Source: Frigidibacter sp. SD6-1
Lineage (GTDB): Bacteria; Pseudomonadota; Alphaproteobacteria; Rhodobacterales; Rhodobacteraceae
Direction of reading: 5' to 3'
DNA: 64,000 nucleotides
Assembly (NCBI RefSeq): GCF_030143255.1
Contig: NZ_JARJNR010000003.1
Span: forward strand, 310,001 to 374,000
Shown here: one piece after another, positions 49,682 to 58,400 of the stretch
How the letters are laid out: each line of letters opens with the position of its first letter
How positions within the stretch are numbered: the first letter of the stretch is position 1
Notes under the pieces: model-generated
What the model saw: only the letters and a program-made list of their open reading frames with translations
Told to the model about the DNA's origin: nothing
The model's database searches: none
Made by a program: the position numbers and the translations under genes

Positions 49682-51727
49682 ATGAAACCCGCCGCCGCGG
49701 ACCTTCTTGCCTCCGTCTTCGGATTCCGTGCCTTCCGGCCCGGTCAGGAGGAGATCGTGGCCGAGGTCGCGGCGGGGCGGAACGTTCTTGCCATCATGCC
49801 CACGGGCGGCGGCAAGTCCCTGTGTTTCCAGTTGCCCGCCCTCATCCGTCCGGGGGTGACGGTCGTCATCTCGCCGCTCATCGCCTTGATGCGCGATCAG
49901 GTGCGCGCCCTTCGCGAAAGCGGGGTCGAGGCGGGGGCGCTGACCTCGGGCAATACCGGGGAGGAGACCGAGAGTGTCTTTCAGGCGCTGGACGAGGGGC
50001 GGCTGAAGATCCTCTACATGGCGCCGGAACGGCTCGCCTCGGGCGGCACGCTCCAGCTTCTGCGCCGGATCGGCACCACGCTCATCGCCGTCGACGAGGC
50101 GCATTGCGTCAGCCAGTGGGGCCATGATTTCCGCCCCGATTACCTGCGCATCGGCGAGTTGCGCCGGACGCTTGATGTGCCGCTCGCCGCCTTCACCGCG
50201 ACGGCGGACGAGGAAACGCGGGCCGAGATCGTCGCGCGGCTGTTCGATGGCGCCGCCCCCCGGACCTTCCTCAGGGGCTTCGACCGGCCGAACATCCATC
50301 TGGCTTTCGGCGTCAAGGATCAGCCACGCAGCCAGATCCTGGCCTTCGCCGAGGCCCGACGCGGGCAATCGGGCATCGTCTATGTCGCGACCCGGGCCAA
50401 GACCGAGGTGCTGGCGCAGGCGCTGCGCGAGGAGGGTCACGCCGCCTGCCATTATCACGGCGGCATGGAGGCCGAGGCCCGCCGCGAGGCCGAAGCGCGG
50501 TTCCAGCGCGAGGACGGGCTGATCGTGGTGGCGACCGTGGCCTTCGGCATGGGGATCGACAAGCCCGATATCCGCTGGGTGGCCCATGCCGACCTGCCGA
50601 AATCGATCGAGGCCTACTACCAGGAAATCGGCCGGGCGGGCCGTGACGGGGCGCCCGCCGAGACGCTGACGCTTTACGGACCGGAGGATATCCGCCTGCG
50701 AAGGGCGCAGATCGACGAAGGGCTGGCGCCGCCGGAAAGAAAGGCCGCCGACCATGCGCGGCTCAATCACCTTCTGGGGCTGGCCGAGGCGACCCACTGC
50801 CGCCGCCAGCTGCTGCTTTCCTATTTCGGCGAGGCGTCAGACCCTTGCGGCGCCTGCGACCTGTGCGATGCGCCGCCCGAGACCTTCGATGCGACCGATG
50901 CGGTCAGGAAAGCCCTGTCGGCGATGCTGCGAACCGGCGAGAGCTATGGCGCGGGCCATCTGATCGACATCCTGACCGGCACGCTGACCGACAAGGTGCG
51001 GGGGCGGGGGCACGAGGCGCTGCCGACCTTCGGCGTCGGGCGCGACCTGACGAAGGCCGAGTGGCAGGCGGTTTTCCGGCAGATGACCGGTCGCGACCTG
51101 ATCCGCCCGGATGCCGAACGCGCGGGCGCCTTCCGCATGACCGAGGCCGCGCGCCCGATCCTGCGCGGCGAGGAGCCGATCACCCTTCGACGCGACACGA
51201 TCCGCAAGGCCGTGGCGCGGCCGATGGCGAAGGCTCTGGTGTCGGAGGAGGACGCGCCGCTTCTCTCCGCGCTGAAGGCCAAGCGCCGGGCCTTGGCCGA
51301 GGCGGCGCGGGTGCCCGCCTACGTGATCTTCCCCGACCGGACGCTGATCGAGATGGCCGAGGCGCGGCCCGCGACGCTCGATCAGATGGCGCAGGTGTCG
51401 GGCGTGGGGGCGAAGAAGCTGGAAAGCTATGGCGCGGCCTTTCTGGAGGTCATCACCGGCGCCGTGGAGCGGCTGCATCCGGCGCGGGCGAGGATCGCCG
51501 GGCGACCCGAGGCCGATCTGTATGACCGTCTGAACCAGGCGCAGGCGCGGCTTGCGCGCGGCGAGGACGGCTTCGCCAAGCCCCTGTCCTGCACGCCTTC
51601 GGCACTCAGACGGATCGCCGAGACGCGGCCGCGCGATCTGGCGCAGCTGGGCCGGGTGGGCGGCCTCGATGAGGCCAAGCTCGACCGGTTCGGGCAGGCG
51701 TTTCTGGAAGAACTTGCCCGAGGTTGA
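49682..51727 (+). CDS. recQ: ATP-dependent DNA helicase RecQ
   Basis: 3'-5' helicase of recombination and replication-fork repair. The 681-residue protein has Walker A MPTGGGKSLCFQLPA, the DEAH box AVDEAHCVSQWGHDFRPDY, motif V/VI VATVAFGMGIDKPDIRWVAHADLPKSIEAYYQEIGRAGRDG, the zinc-binding cysteines in CRRQLLLSYFGEASDPCGACDLC and a winged-helix RQC domain. It has two HRDC domains at the C-terminus (about 520-590 and 610-680). It begins with ATG at 49682, 6 bp after yggT, and is closed by a strong hairpin. Confidence 0.95.
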   Translation: MKPAAADLLASVFGFRAFRPGQEEIVAEVAAGRNVLAIMPTGGGKSLCFQLPALIRPGVTVVISPLIALMRDQVRALRESGVEAGALTSGNTGEETESVFQALDEGRLKILYMAPERLASGGTLQLLRRIGTTLIAVDEAHCVSQWGHDFRPDYLRIGELRRTLDVPLAAFTATADEETRAEIVARLFDGAAPRTFLRGFDRPNIHLAFGVKDQPRSQILAFAEARRGQSGIVYVATRAKTEVLAQALREEGHAACHYHGGMEAEARREAEARFQREDGLIVVATVAFGMGIDKPDIRWVAHADLPKSIEAYYQEIGRAGRDGAPAETLTLYGPEDIRLRRAQIDEGLAPPERKAADHARLNHLLGLAEATHCRRQLLLSYFGEASDPCGACDLCDAPPETFDATDAVRKALSAMLRTGESYGAGHLIDILTGTLTDKVRGRGHEALPTFGVGRDLTKAEWQAVFRQMTGRDLIRPDAERAGAFRMTEAARPILRGEEPITLRRDTIRKAVARPMAKALVSEEDAPLLSALKAKRRALAEAARVPAYVIFPDRTLIEMAEARPATLDQMAQVSGVGAKKLESYGAAFLEVITGAVERLHPARARIAGRPEADLYDRLNQAQARLARGEDGFAKPLSCTPSALRRIAETRPRDLAQLGRVGGLDEAKLDRFGQAFLEELARG

Positions 51728-51751
51728 GCGGCGCCCCTGATGGGGCGCCGC
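51728..51751. terminator. Hairpin between converging recQ and the unknown membrane-active gene
   Basis: GCGGCGCCCC and GGGGCGCCGC form a perfect 10-bp stem around TGAT, immediately behind the recQ stop. It can serve both converging genes; there is no T-run on the plus strand. Confidence 0.6.
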
Positions 51752-51768
51752 CCGTCGTCAGATTGCCG

Positions 51769-52818
51769 TCAGGCCGCGATCGTGCCGTCGCCCACGACCG
51801 CGACCGAGAAGGCACCGTCGCCCGAGGCTTTCGCGCAATTGATGGTCGAGGTCAGCGCGCCGGAGGTCGCCTGCGAGCTCATCGCATTATGGCTGTCGGT
51901 ATCTTCCGCGACCTGTTCTGCCGAGACGTCGAATTCCGTCCAGACATTGTTGTCGACCGAGATCGAGGTCAGTGGCGATTCGGTGCCGAAGGCCACCTTG
52001 GGCGTCGTCGTCGCGCCGTTCTCATAGCTGTAGCGGAAGCCGAGCTGGCAGCCGACAAGCGCCATGTCCTTCTTCTGGCCGGTGACGATGCCGAGCGTGC
52101 GGTAGACCGCTGTCACGCCATTGGTCTGGGGAATGGCGATGGCCGGATTGATCTCGTCCGTCCAGCCGCTGATCTTGCCATGGACCTCGTAGTGATCGAC
52201 CCATTTCAGCTTCTGCGACGTGTTGTTGACGACGAAGGACATGATGTAGGCGGGCTTCAGCATGAAATAGAGGAAGGGCACCAGCACGGCGACGACAATG
52301 GCCACGACAAGAGCCACGACCGGCCCCGCGCCGCCCGCCGCCGCGATGCCCGCGACGCCCGCCTCGACCACCGCCGTGGCGCTGCCGATGGTGATCGCGG
52401 CGGTGGCGAACATGGCGGTGAAGCCCGCTGCGGTCATCAGATAGCAACCGGCGTTGTACATCTGCACCGAGATCTGCGTTTCGTCCTGCATGTCCTTGAT
52501 GAAGGCGAGCGAGTTGACCATCGTGGTCATCGTGTTGATCAGATCGTCGCCCGACTGCGTGGTCAGCGTGGTGAATTGCGAGGGCAGAAGCGAATAGACC
52601 CCGCCGCCGGTCGGGTCGGAGCCGGTCAGCTTGCGGTATTCGGCGAAGGCATGGGTACGCAGTTCCTCGCAGATCGCCATCCGCTCCTTGTCGGACCTGG
52701 CGGCATGGAGGCGCCGCGAATGGTCGGGAAAGGTTTCGTCGAAAATCTTCTTCGCCGGGGCGAGAAGCATCTGGAGTTTTTCGTTCTGGTGCGAAATTTC
52801 GGTGAGTGCAGAAGCCAT
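51769..52818 (-). CDS. Unknown protein with a long hydrophobic hairpin and a C-terminal beta-rich domain
   Basis: A 349-residue protein without signal peptide. Residues 1-120 are helical and polar; about 122-196 are a long hydrophobic stretch (CYLMTAAGFTAMFATAAITI, then VEAGVAGIAAAGGAGPVVAL, then VVAIVVAVLVPFLYFMLKPA) that can make two or three membrane helices rich in Gly and Ala; about 197-349 are beta-rich with few charges and no long helices (VVNNTSQKLKWVDHYEVHGK, AVYRTLGIVTGQKKDMALVG). This order, helical bundle with hidden hydrophobic hairpin and beta domain, recalls alpha-pore-forming toxins, and the beta part vaguely resembles actinoporin- or aegerolysin-like domains. Not identified. 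Single gene with AAGGTTAAAG before the ATG. Confidence 0.6.
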   Translation of the reverse strand: MASALTEISHQNEKLQMLLAPAKKIFDETFPDHSRRLHAARSDKERMAICEELRTHAFAEYRKLTGSDPTGGGVYSLLPSQFTTLTTQSGDDLINTMTTMVNSLAFIKDMQDETQISVQMYNAGCYLMTAAGFTAMFATAAITIGSATAVVEAGVAGIAAAGGAGPVVALVVAIVVAVLVPFLYFMLKPAYIMSFVVNNTSQKLKWVDHYEVHGKISGWTDEINPAIAIPQTNGVTAVYRTLGIVTGQKKDMALVGCQLGFRYSYENGATTTPKVAFGTESPLTSISVDNNVWTEFDVSAEQVAEDTDSHNAMSSQATSGALTSTINCAKASGDGAFSVAVVGDGTIAA

Positions 52819-53025
52819 CTTTAACCTTCCATGTCTGGCACCGGACTGGTGCGGTGCCGACCCTGGAGCGGCGCGCCTTACCTTGGGGTTAAGAGGTGCG
52901 GCTTTCGGAAGTCATCGTAAATGAAGGGTTTTTCAGGCATCGGCCCGAATGAACGGCATGGCGGCGCCGGACCGCCGCCGGAAAGCGCTGCGGCAGGTCA
53001 AGATCCGTGATGTCCGGCGGCGGCC

Positions 53026-55257
53026 CTAAGCGTCGGGTGCGTCTGCGGCGGGCGGGCGGGCGCCCTTGGGGCAGCTTGCCACGATCTGCTCGCCGATGGC
53101 GGCCTTCTTCAACGGCTTCGTCAGATAGTGATCGACGCCCGCCGCGATGATGCTGTCGCTGTCGCCGTCCATCGCATGGGCCGTCATCGCGACGATGGGG
53201 ACATGTTCGCCAAGGCCCGCCTCGGCCTCGGCGGTGCGGATGGCGCGCGTCGCCTCGCGCCCGTCCATCCCCGGCATGGAAATGTCCATGAAGATCAGGT
53301 CGGGCCGGAAGGTCCGCCAGTGCTCGACCGCCTCGCGGCCGTTTTCGGCAAAGACAAGGTCGATGTCGAACGCCTGCACCATCTTGCGGAACACCAGCTG
53401 GTTGGTGCGGTTGTCCTCGGCCGCAAGGACGCGCATCCGCCTGAGGCTCGCCGGTTCCACCCGGGTTGCGGGCGGTGGCGGCGGTTCGGCGGGGCGGGCG
53501 GTTTCCGACAGGTCCTGCAGCCTGCGGAAGAGATCCGATCGCAGGATCGGCTTCTGCATCAGCCCCTGCACCAGCCCCGCCGAGGTGCGGATGTTCATCG
53601 GCGCGGTGCTGTAGAGGAGGATCGGCCCGAGATAACCCGCGCCGCGCAGCTGGGCAGAGATTTCCACGCCCCGGCCCGGGCCGGAGGCGCCGTCGCTGAG
53701 ATCCTGGTCGACCATCACCAGATCGAAGCCGGGCCCGCGCCCCATCAGGTTGACCGCTTCGGCGGCCGTGCGGCAGCTCTCGACGCCGAGGCCCATGCCT
53801 GCGAGCTGGCGCGAGAGGATCTCGCGCCCGAGGAGTGCCGCGTCGAGCACCAGCGCCCGCCGGAGCGTGATCGGCCTGTCCGCGGGTTCCTCGGGCAGGG
53901 GTTCCGCCGCTTCGACGGCGATGCGGAAGCCGAAGCAGGACCCGCGCCCCGGCTCGCTGTCCACCCAGATCTCGCCGCCCATGAGCTCGACCAGCTGGCG
54001 GGTGATGGCAAGGCCGAGGCCGGTGCCTTCGAACTTGCGGTTCGACTGATCCTCGACCTGATTGAACTCGCCGAAGATATGGCCGACATGTTCGGGCGCG
54101 ATGCCGATGCCGGTATCCTCGATCGAGATATGCAGATCGTAGCGGCCACCGTCGAGCGGCATGCCCACGACACGGGCCAGCACATGACCCTCCTGGGTGA
54201 ACTTCACCGCATTGCCGATGAGGTTGGTCAGGATCTGGCGCGTGCGGCCGGGGTCGGCGACATAGCGGGTCGGAAGGAACAGGTCGAAATCGAGATTGAG
54301 GCTGACGCCCTTTTCGCGCGCCGACGGCTGGAGAAGCAGCATCACCTCGTGCAGGCAATGTTCGAGGTCGAACGGTTCGGGATAAAGCCGCAGCTTGTCG
54401 GCCTCGGCCTTGGAATAGTCGAGCACATCGTTGATGATCTGCAAGAGCGCCTCGCCCGAGGATTTGATCGTCTCGGCGAAAAGCTTCTGTTCGTCGCTGA
54501 GGTTCGTCTCGCACAGAAGGTCGGCCATGCCGACGACGCCGTTCATCGGTGTGCGGATCTCGTGGCTCATATTGGCAAGGAAGGCCGATTTGGCCCGGCT
54601 TGCCGCCTCGGCCTTGGCGCGCGCCTCCTCCAGCTCCGCCTCGCGGCGCATGACGTCGGTGATGTCGGAGATGAGGCAGACGAGGTCGCCCGCCTCGCCG
54701 CGCCGGTCGATGAATTTCACGAACCGCCCGTCGGTCAGCTTCACCGTCTTCGGCGGGATATCGTCGCGCATCAGCCGGGCGATCATCTCGTTGTGCCAGT
54801 CATGTTCGTCGCCGCCGTCGAGATCGACGATTTCCTTCTGCGCCAGCATGCGGATCAGGTGATCGTAGCTTTGCCCCGCCTGCAATTCGCACCGGCCGCG
54901 GAAGAGCGCGACGAAGGCGCCGTTGGCGATGATGAGCCTGAGATCGGCATCGAAGACCGCAAAGCCGTCGCGAATGGTTTCCAGCGCCTCCCACAGGCGG
55001 CGCTGCGCCTGCTTCAGCGCGGCATGGGCCCGTTCCAGTTCCGATTCCGCCTGCGCCGTGCGGCCTTTCAGGACCTCGCGCTCGCTTTCGGCCTCGGCGA
55101 GGCCGTGGCGCTGTTCAAGCACCGTGTCCGACAGGTTGCGCGCGTGATCTGAAAGCCGCGCGTTCGCCTCGTGCAGTTCGCGCGCCTTCTGGTCCAGAAG
55201 CCTTTCGGCCGCCAGCCGTGCCCGCCTTTCCCGCACCAGTTTCTCGGCGATGTTCAC
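53026..55257 (-). CDS. Hybrid sensor histidine kinase with PAS and two receiver domains
   Basis: A 743-residue soluble kinase. Residues 1-90 are coiled coil; a PAS domain lies at about 90-205 (AVFDADLRLIIANGAFVALF); the HisKA domain has the phosphoacceptor His232 in ANMSHEIRTPMNG; the ATPase domain has NLIGNAVKFT, EDTGIGIAPEHVGHIF and GTGLGLAI. Two REC domains follow: the first (about 450-570) has VMVDQDLS with Asp as presumed acceptor, and the second (about 605-725) is classical, with AAEDNRTNQLVF, LIFMDISMPGMDG and KPLKK. No membrane segment, so it senses an intracellular signal or partner. No output regulator gene is adjacent. Confidence 0.93.
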   Translation of the reverse strand: MNIAEKLVRERRARLAAERLLDQKARELHEANARLSDHARNLSDTVLEQRHGLAEAESEREVLKGRTAQAESELERAHAALKQAQRRLWEALETIRDGFAVFDADLRLIIANGAFVALFRGRCELQAGQSYDHLIRMLAQKEIVDLDGGDEHDWHNEMIARLMRDDIPPKTVKLTDGRFVKFIDRRGEAGDLVCLISDITDVMRREAELEEARAKAEAASRAKSAFLANMSHEIRTPMNGVVGMADLLCETNLSDEQKLFAETIKSSGEALLQIINDVLDYSKAEADKLRLYPEPFDLEHCLHEVMLLLQPSAREKGVSLNLDFDLFLPTRYVADPGRTRQILTNLIGNAVKFTQEGHVLARVVGMPLDGGRYDLHISIEDTGIGIAPEHVGHIFGEFNQVEDQSNRKFEGTGLGLAITRQLVELMGGEIWVDSEPGRGSCFGFRIAVEAAEPLPEEPADRPITLRRALVLDAALLGREILSRQLAGMGLGVESCRTAAEAVNLMGRGPGFDLVMVDQDLSDGASGPGRGVEISAQLRGAGYLGPILLYSTAPMNIRTSAGLVQGLMQKPILRSDLFRRLQDLSETARPAEPPPPPATRVEPASLRRMRVLAAEDNRTNQLVFRKMVQAFDIDLVFAENGREAVEHWRTFRPDLIFMDISMPGMDGREATRAIRTAEAEAGLGEHVPIVAMTAHAMDGDSDSIIAAGVDHYLTKPLKKAAIGEQIVASCPKGARPPAADAPDA

Positions 55258-55415
55258 CGTCCGCTCCCGTCTCGCGTCCCAGCTATCGGCGCAGTCTCGC
55301 CGGGCAAGGTAAAAAAGGCGCTAAACGCGTGAAAGGTATGGAATACCGCCAAGCGGCCGCATTGCCTTCACCGGCCGCGCGTGGCACGCTCCTGGCGCTA
55401 ACGGTGGAGGGTTCG

Positions 55416-58400
55416 ATGCGCGTCTCTGATCTACTCACGGTTGTCGTGGCGGCGGTACTGGCAACGGGCGCGCTGGCACAGGACCGGGCGCTGATCCCCG
55501 AGAAACGTCTCGTGCTGACCGAGAATACCGATTTCTACGGATCGGACCTGAAATCGCTGTTCGACACATCGCTCGATGCCTGCGCAGAGGCCTGCTTCGC
55601 CACCGACGGCTGCGCGGTGATGACGTTCAACGCCAATGCCAATGCCTGCTTTCTGAAAAGCGATGTCACCGAGATGAAGCCCTATCAGGGCGCCTTCTCC
55701 GGCTGGGTCAGGGTTGCCGACGACAAGGCGATGATCGTGGCGCCGAAGCGGGCGTCGGAGCTTTCGTTCCTTCAGGACGCGGATTTCGATCAGGCGCTTC
55801 AGCAGGCGCGCGATCTCGCGACGACCCATATCACCGGCGAATGGCCGGCCGAGGACCTGCTGAAGGCCGCTTCCCAGGCGCGCGCGGATGGCGATTACCT
55901 CGGTGCCTCGCGCTTTCAGGGGGCGGCGCTCAATCTGACGGATGCCGCCAATCAATGGGTCGAATATGCCGACCTTCTGCTCTCGATCCAGACCAACGAC
56001 TGGAACGAACGGCAGTCGAACGGCTGGCGGGCGCTGTCAGCCTCGGTGAACGGCTATCTGAGGTCCGACGGGCCGGCGCTGCAGGCCACCGCATTGATGG
56101 TGATGGCACGGGCGCTTGAGGCGGTAGAGCGCGGCCGCGACATGATCCCGGCGCTGCATCTCGCGCAGGAAATCGCACCGCGCGACGATGCGGCGGCCCT
56201 TCTGGAAGATGCGATCGGCAAATACGGCTTCCGGATCGAGGAACACCGGGTCGACAATGATGGCGCCGAGGCGCGCATCTGCGCGACCTTCAACGGGACG
56301 CTCGCGCTTTCCGGCGTCGATTATGCGCCCTATGTGGCGCTGCCCGAGGCGGGGCTTGCGGTCGAGAATACCGACAATCAGATCTGCGTGACCGGGGTCG
56401 AGCATGGCAAGCGCTATCAGTTGACCTTCCGCGAAGGGCTGCCTGCCGCCGACGGCGAGGCGCTGGCCAGGGACATCACCATCAGCGCCTACGTCCGCGA
56501 CCGCGCCGCGTCGGTTCGCTTCCCGGGCCGCGCCTATATCCTGCCGCGCGCGCAGGAGGCGGGCATCCCGGTCGAGACGGTCAATGCGCCGAAGCTGGAC
56601 CTGAAGCTCAGCCGCGTGTCGGACCGCAATCTTGTGGCGGCCTTCCGCGAGGATCTGATCGCCCGACCGCTCGACTATTGGTCGGCGGATTATTTCAACA
56701 GCCAGTATTCCGAAGAGGTCTGGACCGGCGAGGCGGACACCGCGCAGGCCGAGGCCAACCGCGACGTGACGACGCGCCTGCCGCTTGACGCGGTCTTGAA
56801 GGATCTGGGCCCGGGCATCTATGCGCTGCAGGCGACGGTGCGCGACAGCGACCCCGAGCAGGTGCCGCCCGCGACCCAGTGGTTCGTGATCTCGGACCTT
56901 GGTTTCACCACGATGCAGGGCACGGACGGTCTGCATGTCTTCGTGCGCAAGCTTGGCGATGCCTCGGCAGCGGAAGGGGCGACGGTGACTCTTGTGTCGC
57001 GGGCCAATTCGGTGATCGGACAGGCCAGGACCGACAAGGACGGCTATGCGCGGTTCTCCGGCGGCCTCGTTTCGGGCACCGGCGGATCGGCGCCCGCCGT
57101 TGTCACGGTGGAAGAGGGCGAGGATTTCTCGTTCCTGTCGCTGACCGAGCCGGAATTCGATCTGTCCGACCGGGGTGTGGCGGGGCGGCCCGCCGCGCCT
57201 GCGGTCGATGTGTTCCTGTCGACCGATCGCGGGGCCTACCGCGCGGGCGAGACGGTCAATGCGACGATCCTTGCGCGCGACGCAAACATGGTGGCGATCG
57301 AGGGGCTGCCGCTGACGGTGCGGATCATGCGGCCCGACGGCGTCGAATACAGCCGCCAGCTTGCGCCCGACGCGGGCGCGGGCGGGCGGGCGGTCAGCTT
57401 CGCCATCGCCGGTGCAGCGCCGCGCGGCACCTGGCGGATCGAGACCTTCGCCGAGGACGAGAACAGCCTGCTCGCCTCCCAGACCTTCCTCGTGGAAGAT
57501 TTCCTGCCCGAGCGGATCGATTTCGATCTGACGGCTGTCGATGGGCCGCAGCGGCAGGGCTCCGAAGCGGAAATCGGCATCGACGCGCGCTATCTCTTCG
57601 GGGCGCCGGGCGCCGATCTGCCCATCGAGGGCGACTACCGGATCAGCGCCTTGTCCGAGATGCCGGATTTCCCCGGCTATCAGTTCGGCCAGTATGACGT
57701 GCCCTTCTCGACCACCTATGACACGCTCTATGACACGGGTACGACCGATGCGGACGGCAAGGGCACCGTCTATGTCTCGCTGCCCGATCTGGGCGCCGAG
57801 GCGAAGCGGCCGCTCACGGTGCGCTATGCGATCCGGCTGACCGAAGGGTCGGGCCGCCCGGTCGAACGGACGGTCGAACGGCTTCTTCTGCCCGCGGCGC
57901 CGGTCGTCGGGATCAAGCCCGCCTTCGAGGGCGGCGTGTCGCCGCAGGGGGCCGATGCCGCCTTCCAGCTGATCGCGGTCGGGCCGGATGGGCAGGCAGC
58001 GCCCCTGAAGGTGAAGTGGAAGCTCAACCGGCTTGAGACGCGCTATCAGTGGTATTCGCTTTACGGCCAGTGGAACTGGGACGTGACGACGACCCGCACG
58101 CTGGCCGCCTCGGGCGAGGCGGAACTGGGCGCGGAACCGGAAACGGTGTCGGGGCAGGTCGACTGGGGCGAGTATGAGCTGGTCGTCGAAAGCACCGACG
58201 GCTCGCAGAGCGCGGCCTCCTACAGTTTCTATGCGGGCTGGTATGTGCCCGCCGATGCGGCCTCGACGCCCGACACGCTGGAACTGGCGCTCGACAAGCC
58301 CGCCTATCTTCCGGGCGAGACCGCGACAGTCAGGATCGTGCCACGCGCCGAAGGCGTGGCGCTGATTTCGGTCATCTCGAACCATCTGATCGCGATGAAG

